In this document: positions 1 through 11,570 of the stretch, in pieces
How the letters are laid out: each line of letters begins with the position of its first letter
Position numbering within the stretch: position 1 is the stretch's first letter
The notes under the pieces: model-generated
Seen by the model: only the letters and a program-made list of their open reading frames with translations
What the model was told of the DNA's origin: nothing
The model's database searches: none
NCBI GenBank assembly: GCA_029298735.1
Contig: JANSLP010000129.1
Span: 1 to 64,000, forward strand
Source: Ophiostoma sp. CBS 140.51
Taxonomy: Eukaryota > Ascomycota > Sordariomycetes > Ophiostomatales > Ophiostomataceae
Length of the DNA: 64,000 bases
Direction of reading: 5' to 3'
Program-made: the position numbers and the translations under genes

Positions 1-69
1 GGCCCAGAGAGCGACTCCAGCCAGTTCGCCGCTCGCCACTGTCTTTTCAATATATTCGTCAAAAGACAT
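1..69 (-). CDS. beta-lactamase-family protein, N-terminal fragment (runs off window)
   Basis: Only the first 23 codons lie in the window, beginning with the ATG at 67-69 on the minus strand and reading MSFDEYIEKT, then VASGELAGVALWA. The pattern of an amphipathic first helix, then 'G.LAGVAL.A', is how class C beta-lactamase-like serine hydrolases and LovD-type transesterases begin: the helix precedes the first strand of the domain. The catalytic SxxK motif would lie to the left of the window, so neither activity nor completeness can be judged. The assignment rests on a short stretch and is tentative. The start is supported by the lack of an upstream in-frame extension. Confidence 0.5.
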   Translation of the reverse strand, partial: MSFDEYIEKTVASGELAGVALWA

Positions 70-1328
70 GGTCGATGTGGTTGATTCTCGTGTTGTTGTT
101 TGTTAAATTTGTTCAATCCTTTCTCTGTCTTTTTTCTTGTACGACTACCAAGTACTATGTGCCACCTGATTTTTCGACTTCAGTGAACTATAAGTTGTGA
201 GACTAGATGCTTCCTGCCAAAAGAAATGCTCGGTACAATTTTTAAAAGATAAAAGAGTAAATTAAAAAAGTTAAAGCGTAAGATAAGAATGAGACTAACA
301 CCTTTTTATATCAGCCCAATACCGGAATGAATAATGATGAGAGACAACGCTGTTCATATCTTTAAAGGCGCTTCGATGAAATTCGAGTTGCTGCGTTGCT
401 TCTAATGGCTTCGGTTCTTGGCTTGGCCTCGGCTTCATCCACACCAGTTACCAGCACGTGGAGGCGAAAATCGGCCCTGTAAAATAATGAAAGAGAGGTA
501 CAATTAAAAGTGAGATATTATGGGGATAGCGGCAGTCGGATCCTAGCCCACGAACAAACAAACACTTTGGCTAACAGAAAAGCAAAAGTGCTATCATGTT
601 GTAGGAAGAAAAAGACTGTTCCCCTGCCTCGATCACTATGGACGCAAGAACGCTAACGATCGTGAAGGTCGCCGAGCACACGACCGACCGTGCGGCCTCT
701 ACTGTAGTTGCCAAAACGGCATCGGCCACAGATAAAAAGCGTAATAAGACACTGTGGTAGGGCATCAAGTTGTACCCCATAGCGCCCTGTGAGGTCTGTT
801 GTTGTGTGACTCGTCACGTGCTAAATTCCACGTCTTTTTCTTATCCAGTGCCACGAAAGTTTGTCTTGCTATGTTGCTCTGGCCTTCTGCCCCAGCCCCA
901 TGGGGGCCGTTTCTGCCATATGGAACTGCCCGAGCTGTACAATATCTCACGACGCCCAATAAAAGCCGGTCGCATAATATTTTTTATTGCGCGGGGTCGT
1001 GAATTTGTTTGCTGCTGTGCCGCCTTCGTGGGGTCAAATACTTAACTGGAAGGATGTCCGACAAGAAATACCTGGTAGCGAGCAATATTTATTATGAGGA
1101 AACTACATCATTCACATAAACTTCTCCGGCACACGCGTTCAAACTAGACGGTGGCCATTATGGCATCTACGAGCGAGTACCTCGACGACCCGAGGTTTAG
1201 TCAAACGTTCGAAATACCTCCGAATCCAGCGGAGGGACGGACTTGCTGTAACTACCACTTATAAAGGCGAATGTCGTCCGTTAACTTAGCGTAGAAACTT
1301 GTTCTTAAAATATTACCTTAGTTTATAG
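70..1328. other. intergenic, no gene recognised
   Basis: This is the spacer between the start of the minus-strand beta-lactamase-like gene and the first LTR-like repeat. The first 300 bases are AT-rich and would be that gene's promoter. Several short open frames around 765-1045 overlap each other on both strands and show no domain or codon pattern, so I do not call them. No RNA gene was recognised. Confidence 0.5.
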
Positions 1329-1600
1329 TGTTACAGAGGCACTTATACAAGGGGACAAGGGACTCTGCTAGGTGATCAGGCTAGGAGGGCTTTGTTCTTG
1401 TAAAACGATGATAAGGTATAACGGCTGAACAAAATCAACACGTCGTGACGGTGGTATGGGTAAGAGTGATTGTATGCAATGAGGGCACAGGAATATAAGT
1501 TCATGTAGGTTTATATTTTAGACAATCGGTAGCGACTGAGTCTTTTATCTAGGTTACTGGGAGGATGTCTCAGTCTTATATATCTATCAAACCCTATTCC
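1329..1600 (+). repeat. LTR-like repeat, copy A (5' part, degraded)
   Basis: The segment begins TGTTACAGAGGCAC and continues with ACTCTGCTAGGTGATCAGG, ATAAGTTCATGTAGGTTTATAT and CGGTAGCGACTGAGTCTT, all of which recur at 55032-55280 (same strand) and at 48230-48483 (opposite strand). Similarity to the other two copies stops near 1600, shortly after CTCAGTCTTATATA. The 3' half and its terminal GTAACA/GTGACA were not found, so this is a truncated or heavily mutated copy. Differences from the other copies include many C/T and G/A changes, consistent with RIP. No internal retrotransposon coding sequence lies beside it. Confidence 0.75.
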
Positions 1601-1784
1601 TGTATGAGGTTTCCCGTATGAGGTTATATGAGACCTTTACAGAAAGGTATACGTACGGTCCTTATACTTATTAACGTTTCTACTAATTAACGACGAAGTC
1701 TTTTAATAGGCTCTTTCTAACTTCAAAAAAAGTGCTTAAAAGAAACATTCGTGCGTGTCCCTCTCGGCCACAACCTCGTCAATT

Positions 1785-2150
1785 CAGTACACCGGCAGCG
1801 CCGGCCTTCTTCAGGCTGATATTCCTGTGACCCCCGGCACCACGTACGCGCCCTAGCTTCGGTACCGCCTTCCGTCCATTACGGGCGTCGGCCACATCTA
1901 CCCCATCTTCAGCGGTGTCACCTAGACCGATACGTATTTTTATGCTGGCAATGCTGCGGGCACCTGGGTCACGGGCACATGGTCGTGGACAGCGCCCAAT
2001 GTCGGCTCGACGGGCTACACAAACACGAGCAAGGCGACTCTGGTGATTGAGATGCAGGCACCGACGGGCACCATTACGATGCAAGTGTCGGACGTCTTCT
2101 TCAATACCTGTGCGGAGGGCACAACCGTGGGTGCCCAGGAGGGAAACTAG
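1785..2150 (+). pseudogene. pseudogene fragment of a secreted-type protein, two in-frame TAG stops
   Basis: One reading frame ending at the TAG at 2148-2150 gives a Gly/Thr/Trp-rich sequence with ITGVGHIYPIFSGVT and GTWVTGTWSWTAPNVG, a beta-rich pattern of the kind seen at the end of extracellular carbohydrate-active proteins. It is broken by TAG at 1854-1856 (sense would be CAG) and TAG at 1923-1925 (sense would be TGG). Both are C:G to T:A transitions, the type caused by RIP. There is no ATG or complete N-terminus. It lies between LTR copy A and the pectin methylesterase. The family is not identified, and a homology search of the conceptual frame is needed to name it. Confidence 0.6.
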
Positions 2151-2432
2151 GCATGTTGAACTTATATATGTTCAATCCTGTCTGCCCGCTTTGTTCAATA
2201 TGTTCAGTCGGTTCTCCGTCAAGATGGATGTGTCGCCAAGTCTTTGTTTTAATTAACCTATTTTGGGATACCGAAAAGTTACCCCAGACTCACTGTATTT
2301 ACCCGGAACGACGCGTACACAGGTAAGCCATTAACCTTATAGAATCATGGCAATGGTGTATCTTGTAAATTCACAAACTGAGGTTTTAAAACAGTTTTTG
2401 ATACAAAGCTAAAATCACTATCTATCTGCGAG

Positions 2433-3566
2433 ATGTTGGCCATCTTACGACTATTCGTGGCCTGTATGTTTATTGCAGCCGTGGTTCACGATGTGAAAGC
2501 GGCATCTCTGGCAACTCCCAAGTGCAAGTCAAGTCAAAGTCAAATTGCTAGAACGACACCACCATCAGGTTCGTTCGTGGTGACTACGTCTGGTCCGATG
2601 GACGGTGTATCTGCCAGTCACACCTTCAAGACGATATCTGCAGCTGTCACTGCACTCGATCCAAAGACTACAGCGGTCCAGACGCTCTTTATTATGCCAG
2701 GGACGTACCGTGAGAAGGTTTACGTTCCACCGCTGAAGGGACCACTCATCATCGAGGGATGCACTTGTGACTCTCGAACCTACGAAGGCAACACGGTGAC
2801 GATTCAGCACAGCCAGAGCCTCGGGCAACTACAAGACTCTTTGGGCGAGAATGCTGCCGGTGCGGATGACGACCATACAGCGACACTACGACTGTGGACA
2901 ACAGCCGGCTTAAAGGTCTACAACATCAATATCGACAACAACTTCGGTCCACATCCGTCATCGGGTGGGCAAGCTCTAGCAGTGTCGGCTTCTGCTAATG
3001 GTGGACAGGCTTTCTATGCTTGCCAGTTCACTGGTTACCAGGACACATTGCTGGCCGATGCTGATACACAGTTGTACGTCGGCTGTCTAATCCGTGGTGC
3101 TGTCGACTTTATCTTTGGACGGATGGCACAGACATGGCTGGATAGCTGTGACATCAGAGTGACCGGCCCGGGCTATATCACGGCTTCCGGACGGCCATCT
3201 GCCGAGAGTCCGTCGTGGTATGTGATCAACAATAGCACCATCGATGTGGATGACAATGTCGACGATGACCTTGCTGGAAAGACGTATCTGGGCCGTCCAT
3301 GGGCTGAGTATGCACGGGTCGTGGTGCAAAACACATACCTCGGGGACGTCGTCAATCCGGCCGGGTGGGCACCATGGAGCAAAGCGGCTGGACAGGAACA
3401 TACGGCACATGTCCTATTTGGCGAATATGGTAATACGGGCCCATCATCAGACATATCCCAGCGAGTGTCGTTTGTAACCCAATTGCCAAGGACGATCAAT
3501 ATCGCGACAGTGTTGGGCTCGTCGTGGAACTCGCAGTGGTGGGTTGACGGACAATATTTGGAGTAA
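2433..3566 (+). CDS. secreted pectin methylesterase (CE8)
   Basis: This 377-residue single-exon enzyme would de-esterify methylated homogalacturonan in plant cell walls, releasing methanol outside the cell. Residues 1-23 form a signal peptide (hydrophobic LFVACMFIAAVV core, ending near VKAA). The CE8 right-handed beta-helix signatures are all present: GYQDTL near residues 201-206 with the acid/base Asp, VDFIFG near 224-229 with the nucleophile Asp, and LGRPW near 286-290 with the substrate-binding Arg. Length fits fungal family members. The ATG at 2433 directly precedes the signal peptide. Upstream lie a pseudogene and an LTR fragment, but the gene itself carries no stop or frameshift and appears functional. 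Its presence suggests a plant-associated or plant-debris lifestyle. Confidence 0.93.
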   Translation: MLAILRLFVACMFIAAVVHDVKAASLATPKCKSSQSQIARTTPPSGSFVVTTSGPMDGVSASHTFKTISAAVTALDPKTTAVQTLFIMPGTYREKVYVPPLKGPLIIEGCTCDSRTYEGNTVTIQHSQSLGQLQDSLGENAAGADDDHTATLRLWTTAGLKVYNINIDNNFGPHPSSGGQALAVSASANGGQAFYACQFTGYQDTLLADADTQLYVGCLIRGAVDFIFGRMAQTWLDSCDIRVTGPGYITASGRPSAESPSWYVINNSTIDVDDNVDDDLAGKTYLGRPWAEYARVVVQNTYLGDVVNPAGWAPWSKAAGQEHTAHVLFGEYGNTGPSSDISQRVSFVTQLPRTINIATVLGSSWNSQWWVDGQYLE

Positions 3567-6500
3567 GGAGGCGAAAACCACCGTGTACTCCAATACACCA
3601 TCGGGACGAAGCGACACCATCTCCTGTTCGTGGTGTTCGTTGATGCGCCGGTGGGATTTGATCGAGGGGGACAATTCGCCACTGGTAGATGAATATTTTG
3701 TTTGTTGGTTGTTGTACCTGTTGATCTTGTATCTAGTATCTTCTAAAAGTAGTAGCATATTGACGATACTGGTGTGTATTGATAACGACTACGCGGCTTT
3801 TGATGCGTTTTCAGACGAGCGTTTCATCCACCTTAATGAGATGCCACAAACATGGTTCATTGAGATGACAGGCAGCCATTGGAAGGTTCAAACAACGGCG
3901 TAAAAATGCCTGGAGATGCGGAAATCGAAGAACCAAAAATCGACAAGGAAGCGTTCGTTAGTGTTGTTTCTAACATTCCAGGGGCGGCCAGCACAGGCCT
4001 TCATCACGCAATAATCCCAGCATCCTTGCAGACGCCGTTGTTTCTTGAGACAGAAGTTAAGAACCCAACGCCACGGCGTCTTGCTATGGGGCGGTCCATA
4101 TTTCCTCTGAGCCGTCTTGACAATCCTCTCCAGCATATCGATTAATGTTGGTCTGTGCTTCATAGCAAGGCTGTGTTGTCAGTGCTGGCCATGTTTGAAT
4201 TCAATGTCCTTAATCTCTGCATAGAGTACATTTTGCAAACTCTATCGAAGCAACGTCAACATTCGTCGTTGTGCATGATGTCTTTGTCCCATTTCCTTGG
4301 CTTGCATGCAGCAGACATATTCGTAAAGGCCATGAAATCGGCCTCCGTGCCCGCCTCCGGTGGCCTTGATTTTGGCCTACTGTTGTATTTCTGTTTTTCC
4401 ATCTTCTTTTACGACGACGGTAGGAGGGCCGTAAACCAAATGTGTTGCCGAACTTCCGGAAGCGGTTACGAGCGGCGGGCACACAAGGAAGGCGGCAGTC
4501 CCGCTGAGAATGTTTCTCCTCTGAAAGACTTCGACAACTTCATGCACGGCACAACTTCGCGTTGTTGACTGTGTGGGCCAAGTAAAGGGACCTAACGCAA
4601 GGGACCCCATTTTTTTCTGGTTGTCGATTGTGTTGTCTCTCCTTTTGTCTGCTCTGCGGCCTTCTTTGGAGACCCATCCGGGGCCCGCAAGGAGGGGAGA
4701 CCCTCTTTTGATCCACCGATGACATAGGCCAAGACCGGGTTTCCATGAGGGGACCAACACCCACTACAAAACAGAGCGCAACAGAACACGACAGGTACAA
4801 GTTCAGAGCACCCTGAAGGGTACTGAGATAGTGGAGGGTACGGGTGGGGATATGAATTTCTGAGTTGTGTGATGGGAAGGGTAAGTTTGCCAGACAGTGG
4901 AGGACAACAAACGACAAGCAAAGTGAGGGGTGATAGATGAGACATGGTCAAGATGAAAAAGGTAACTCTCTTTCTTGTTTCACTCCATATTACACACATC
5001 GAGGATGAACACGTTTGTGCGCGAATGGAACAGGAAGCAGGGAACAAATAACGGGCTGGAAATCAAAGGCGAGAGAAAAACAGATGCGAGGCTGAGGACT
5101 GCCTAGGGATTATGCAAAGGAGTGTAAAACGAATCTTTTCCCGCACTTTGTTCTTCCTCTCTTAAATATAGCCCACCAGGTGCGAATAAACGCTACCCAT
5201 ACACTCATGATACTATCTTCACTACCTTATATTTCAAGGAGACGCCTGAGCAAGGCTTTATCGCAGGCTAGTATTAAGAGCACTCACAAGCAAAAGGGAT
5301 ACCATTTTTGGTCATCCGTCTGCCTGTGAAGAAATGTGATCTCGATGGCATGCGCGTGTTGTTGGCCTGCGCCTCTTTCCAAACCACATATATATCTCCC
5401 GTCATCATATGCAATCCTAAAGGAGTTATGCAGCCACATGTCAGACTCTACTGACTGCAAACAAAATAGGACACAAATAACGTGCGAAATATTAACTTCG
5501 AGATTGCATGGGAGGTACACAACAGAGACACAGATATCTATGAAGTCGGCACGCCGGATTGCGGGAAACAGAAGAGTGCTGAAGGCTGCCACGTCTTTAA
5601 TGTTGTAGGTGAAAAGTGAACGAACAGGAAGAAAGAGGAAGAACCCGCGGGATACAACATCGGCAACAAAGTGTTGGCTGGTGGTGTCGACAATTGTGAC
5701 ATGTTCTTCTGTACTCTCTCCCCTCTTCGAAGTCGATGGACTTCTCTCCATTCACCGATCATGGATCTACTTCTCCGCTCGACCTCTCGTGGAGGTTTTC
5801 CAGGAAAGCATAGAGAATAAGTGATAATACAGGCAGAGAGAGAAATGGAACAGTCAAATGAGAGGACACACACAAAGTTGCAAGTCACTTTCGAAATAAC
5901 GCCGTTTCCAGGAATATCCCGTGTTTAGTTCATTTTTGACTTCCGTCCGTCCCTTCTTTTGATGTATCCCTTGGTCCTTTCCGTCCTTTTGTCTGTTCTT
6001 CTACTTTCTTTTTTTGTCTCAGCCCAGGCCAGCTCTGCAACTCGCAAATCCCGTAAAGTAAGAGTTTGCAGTTGCAATAATAAACTCGTGCCGAATCTCA
6101 TGAAAGCTTCACCGGGATCATATTCTCGCTGGACTCTGAATGTACCAAAACTTTGAATGTACCCGCGTCTTGATCATAAAACAGACGCATCTCAAGGTGG
6201 GTACGTCTCCAAAAAGGACGCTGCGTTGCCAAAATAGTCGGGCGATGCCGGCCCCACAGTGTACATTGAAGGCGGATGAATACCAAAAACAGCGGCCAAT
6301 ACAGTGAGCGTCCGCCTTCTTGGCGGTTGTTTGCAGGCCTCTTTCTGCAGGAAGCATGTGTTCTTATGCAGTGCAGAGCAAAAACATGCAGGGCTGCGCC
6401 GCCAAAAGAGAAAAGATAAGAAAGGTACAGAAAATACAGCGTTCTCATAGGCGGAGACAACGTCTCAGGGGAAAAGTGTGAGAAGACTATGAAGACTAAA

Positions 6501-9500
6501 AAAGGCGGCTTGCATGTTCCTTCTCCTTCGTGGAGTCTCTCCACAACGACCTCAGCAGCGGCACGGGAAAAGACGTGGGGCGAAAAAGAAAAGAAAAGAT
6601 ACATGAAGCACGAGGAAGTTACTTCAAGAGAGAATTGAAATGTGGAGAGACCATGGAGAAGGATGGAGATGAAGCAGTGGCAAGGTGTAAATACAACTAT
6701 CTACGGAGAACGCGCAACCTCTATCCAGGACAGAGTCAGCGGCAATGCACGGTCACGAATGTCTGTGTTGTCCAGCAAACATGTTGCAAAAGATGTGCAA
6801 AGTTTTTGTTGGGACCCTGCCGTGCGGGATGGAGTTTGCAATATGACAAAACAGGATATGAAAGAAGAAAAGGTGTGACTGCTGGCCGTCCTAAAGTCGG
6901 CTTGTACGCGAGCCGCTTTTCGGGAACTGACAAGGCAAGGGACAACTTTCAATCTATCGATCGTAGGGGTCCTGACAGCAATTTTTTGTCACGATAGCAG
7001 ACAAAATGGGTAACAGCCTTGGAAGGTTAGGGGAACCAATAATAAGCATTGCACCAATCAAGGTTCGCCGGAGAGACCGGGCCAAACCGCATCGTGAGGT
7101 GAGTTTGTTCCGTTGGATGTTCCATCTTTTAAGACTGTTGGATTCACGATAAGTAACGCCACGGGATAAAAATGCCACAAACAGGCGTAAAGAGGCGTTT
7201 CCGGAACAAAGAGAACCAGGCTTTCACAGCAACAATAATCAATAAACTTACTATTGGCAAAGGGGCGAGAACGCCGTGGATCGTCGTCTTCATTTTGCAC
7301 TTTGTTTCCACAAATAAATAACGGAGAAGTAAGGACAAGGACACGGAATGAAAACCGAGAGAAAATCGGAAAACAGTGGAAAACAATGGAAAACACGCGG
7401 CCAGATGTCGGTCCTGCTTTGTTGATATTCCCTGCACAGAGAAAAAGAGAAAAACATCCTTGTGAAAATCGTGGAAAGTCCACGGCGAGTCCACTGTTTC
7501 ACGGGTTGAACCCGCTGCTGCCCACTGTTTTCATGTTGATTTTGCATGTCTTTTTCAATCCTCTCCATGCATGTCTGCGTGGTTTACTTGCTTCTTCTTA
7601 TCTTGCTTGCTTGTGTACATCTGTACATCCTGTCTCCATGTCGATCCAGGACGGGCTCGTCCGTTTACTCTGGGTCTTTTTTCCGGGGCTTTTCTGGATA
7701 CTTTTGGACCTTTTACTGGGTCTGTTGTCGATGCTCTCTTCTTTACATCCACAACTGCCGTCTTGAAGACAATAAGAACAACGCATCAAAATGTAGGACC
7801 GCTCTATAGAAACAAGAAAGTCATGGAAATTACTCAGAATGCGCAACAGAAGTCTTAAGATGTGGTTGAAGAAACACACAGAATATTACATGCAGTGGCG
7901 ATCACTACAGCCAGTCCCTGTCCAAAAAGGCACATGTTTCGTTGTCTTGTCGTGCGGCCAGCTGTCTTGCAGAGTCCGTGCCGTCTGTGGCAAGCACATG
8001 TTTTTCAATTGAGCGATATAACAGAGTAATATTCAATATGGACTGGCCGGCATGTGGGAATACACGATACAGGGTCAAAGTGCATCGAATCTCATTCTCC
8101 CGACACAAAACAGGAGATCGACACTGCGTGGTGATATCCCTCACATTCAATGTTGTTTTTCCATGTTGACAGATCCGTCAATGGAAGGCTGCAGTCGTAG
8201 GACAGGAAGCCAAAACAAGTTTCTGTAAATTGAGATGTCGCCGAGGCTGTGACGCAGGAATTCGACAACTTCAGGAACAGTATATCCTGAAATTCTGACA
8301 TCTCAGGGACCTTGTTGCCCGACGTTTGACAATCCTCAGAGGCGTTTACCGCTGAAATGTCCGCTGGAATCACACACACTCCAACACCGATTCGCCTCTC
8401 GTTCCCGCCCCTGGCCTGGCGAGCCTGGTTCTTGTCGTGCTTGTCGTCCTAACTGTCCTGTCGTCCGTCGAACCTGGCCCTAGAACGAGTAAACGCACCG
8501 CCGATCATGGTGTGCTTCTTTCGTCATAGCCTTTGCAGGTTCTCTTTTCAGTTCAACAACCACTGTGTGTGTTTACGGGCCACTAAAATCAACCCGCATT
8601 TGGGGCATGACGCCAAGATGCAAGGCTTTAGCAAGGGGCAGTTGAAGCATTCCGCCGAATCCACTACAGCCCCCTCAACAAACGGAAGAATGCAGGCTTC
8701 TCACTCACTGATATTTCACTCTCTTATCGGCCAGCCGTGCAAAAGGGAAGAAAGGGGAGGGACAAGGGGGTCAACATCCCGGGAGGACACGACATGAAAA
8801 AGAACAGTACGAAAACCAAAAGAGAAAAATAAAGAAAATCAAAAACCTGTCCAGGCTGCAGACGACAAACCAATAAAATGCTGAATGGCGTCAGGGACGC
8901 CTGGACTTTGTACAACTCTGGAAAAAGAGAGGCATTTCACGCCATCGTCATTTTGACGTTAGATGTTGTTAGACGTTTGCCAGACTGATTTCTATTGTCA
9001 ATAGCGACGGCAACTCGATTCCTTGATTTATCGGGACTCTTTGGTGGTTCACCATCTTCACTTTTCCCTCCGGCTCGACGTCACTGCCGGCGCTGCCGTT
9101 TATTCCGTTTGCCAAGCTCCAACCGGCACGGAATGGATCGTGAAAAAAGTGAAAGAAAAGAAACCAACAACGAATAAGTTACTCCCTTAGGGTCGTAGAA
9201 ATGGAAGACGTAAAGCTCGTCGTGAAGTGGTCCCTGGTCTTGGCACGCAAGCCTCTTTCCCTGGCCCGTCAAATTGACGCTGTGTTTCCGCCAGAAAGAT
9301 TACAACGTATGAACGTTCTCCCTGCAGGACAGCAAGACAGAGAGACACGGAAGGGCAATGACAAGACCCTGCAACCACTGGCAGACGCAGGGTACGTTCA
9401 CACTGTTGACCCCATGTGCTTCCTTTTGACTCCATTTCTGTGTGAGTGCCAATAGCCCACGATGTTCCTTTTTACTGTGTGACAGCGGGCCCTACGCAGT

Positions 9501-10500
9501 ATTCAATTTCGCAATATTGAAATTATCGTGAAAGTAGACAAACAACAAGGATGTGTTATTAAAGAACGCCAGATCGTCAAAGTGGGCGAACAATCAGCAC
9601 ACTTCGAGTACGATATTGCAACTGAGCGAAATAACGACTGCCAGAAAAGACGGGGCATTGCCTTTCCAAGACACAAAACAAAGAATGAGGCCGATAGCAA
9701 GTATCGTGAGTGAGGCTTTCCATACGTCGCTTTAAAGAAATCAATAATTCAAAGAAAGAGGGGGCTGTTCTTTGCTCTCTTGCATTTGATATTGATGTTG
9801 CCGAGGGCCATTGTTCCATCTCCTGCGGTAAGTCCCCAGCCAGACTGAAAGGGACAGACGGCCCGGATTGCGAGGCACAGTCCAACTCTGTCTCTTCAGT
9901 CTCCTCAACGCAAAAAAAGACGATGAGGTCGAAAAACAGAAAAAACCGCCGAGCCCACTCACACCCGTTCGGAGGGACGAAACAAATGGCCGCTGTTGTC
10001 GCTTTTGTTGACACGGTTCGTCCTTGTCGTGGCGATCTTTCTTTTCGTGCATCCGAAAAGCATCATTGTTTGCAATTTCCATTCATTTCCATCGAGTCCA
10101 TTTTACCAGGCTTTTTTGGTACTTCCTCCCATTCCTCTCCTATGACGCAACCACCTTTCGTCTCCTTCCCCGAGAAGTCAGTGTAATACTGTGTAAAAAA
10201 TGTAGAGCCACAGCGCTTCAAAGATAGCGGGTGGATTCGCTGAAAGGGAGGACGCCCGCAGAGAAAGAAACAGAAAACAGCGGAGTGGGTCTCTGTGGGG
10301 CCATAAGTTGTCCTGACAGCCAATCACGATGTACCAGATTAGTCGACGGGCGCTGAGAGGACGCTGAAAGAGGTGAGCGATACGGCGATGTGCAGGGCCG
10401 TGAGGGCCGCTACGGGGGACTGGAGAGGCCTGAAGGACTGAAAAGAGGCACAGCCATGCACTGAAAGACGAAACAGTGGGTTTGGCGGTACACTAGCGGG
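3567..10500. other. about 7 kb without a recognisable gene
   Basis: I read the open frames here on both strands. They are short, overlap in several frames, have no shared codon pattern and show no known domain. A frame at 5959-6156 begins with a signal-peptide-like hydrophobic stretch but continues as apparent noise. No tRNA or rRNA was recognised, and no repeat matching the rest of the window. For a genome this compact the gap is unusually long. It may hold non-coding RNA, a decayed element, or the distal promoter of the mannitol-1-phosphate dehydrogenase gene. Confidence 0.5.
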
Positions 10501-10648
10501 CCCCTTTGTGGGTCCACTACGCTCGTTTGTCACTGTATTTCTTCCGCTAGCCCAGTGATGATACGCACAGCGAGGGGCATTACCACTGGCGAGAGGGGAT
10601 GAGAGAGAGAAGAGGGGCTACAAGGTGGGTCCCCCTGTAAAGTCCCCT
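10501..10648. promoter_or_regulatory. cluster of AGGGG/CCCCT (STRE-like) motifs upstream of mannitol-1-P dehydrogenase
   Basis: CCCCT occurs at 10501-10505, 10632-10636 and 10644-10648, and AGGGG at 10573-10577, 10594-10598 and 10613-10617. Four successive sites (10573, 10594, 10613, 10632) are 19-21 bp apart. In yeast and other fungi this pentamer is the stress-response element bound by Msn2/4-type C2H2 factors. It lies about 0.9-1.07 kb upstream of the mannitol-1-phosphate dehydrogenase start, and mannitol metabolism is commonly stress- and carbon-regulated. Function is inferred; the motif occurrences are read directly. Confidence 0.4.
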
Positions 10649-11348
10649 CTCCTTCCTCGCCAAGGCGAAAAGTGTGTGGCAATGCTGTTTAGGCAGGCGC
10701 TGCACACTGTCTCCACACTGTTCATTTTGGCCTTTGGCCACCACCCAAAAATCCACTAGTCACAGTACGAGGATACAAACGCGCACTAGTCTCCTGCCCC
10801 CAAACACGCCGGAACAGCGCTATTTCTGCAGGCCCTCAGCACGCCTGTTTTTCTGTCTGTTTTCGTCGCTGTTCCGCTGCTCGATGACGTTGTCCCGGAA
10901 CGTGCGCTGTATTCTGTGACCTAGTGCGCTGTAAACTCACCCGCTCCTTTTGTTTCCCATGGGCCCCCTGTCTCCTTCCTCTTCACTGCCCAGTTCCCGA
11001 AAAGGAAGGGGTGAGATACTTACACCAGATTGGCGCACGTTTTCCACTCCCAATTGCCTCCTTCCGTGTGGTTCTCTCCTGCCTCGTTCCTGCCTCCTCC
11101 TGCTCCCTGTTGTCGTCTGTTTTGAAGATCCACTTTTTCCACGACGTATGTGTATCTTGGTGCGCTTTCCTTGTTCTTTCATTCTGGCACTAAACACGGC
11201 TCGCCCTGGTTGCTTTGTTAGTGCCTCTCAACCTTGTACTTCCGTATCGTGTTGCTTGGTGTTGGTTCGCTCCTGGTGCCCCTTCGTTGCTTCCCGTTGC
11301 TCGATTCGCCTTTGCCCATCGCTCTTGCCTCGTTCCCGCTTCTTTTTC

Positions 11349-11355
11349 TATAAAG
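11349..11355 (+). promoter_or_regulatory. TATA box of mannitol-1-phosphate dehydrogenase
   Basis: TATAAAG sits 216 bp upstream of the start codon and is followed by a long pyrimidine-rich CT stretch, the usual layout of a strongly expressed filamentous-fungal promoter. The leader from here to the ATG contains no other in-frame ATG. Confidence 0.5.
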
Positions 11356-11570
11356 ATACTCGTCTCGCCCCCTTTTCTGTTTTGACTCTCGATCCTCTCT
11401 TCTCTCCATTCTCACATCATCACCAGATTCACTTCATCTTCCCAGCCCTCTTCCCAAACATCAACATCAGAACGTCTTGACGATTGTTCTTATATCACCT
11501 ACTCTACATCACTTCATCCACCACTCTTACCATTCTCTCCACCCACATATATACCCAACCCACCTTCACA

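Noticed and set aside
5959..6156. 65-codon frame with a hydrophobic, signal-like start
   Set aside because: After the hydrophobic stretch it has no coherent composition or cysteine pattern, and no splice extension could be found.
10950..11480. 176-codon open frame rich in Cys/Leu/Ser/Pro upstream of mannitol-1-phosphate dehydrogenase
   Set aside because: It is the CT-rich leader and promoter of that gene; composition follows the pyrimidine bias and no domain is seen.
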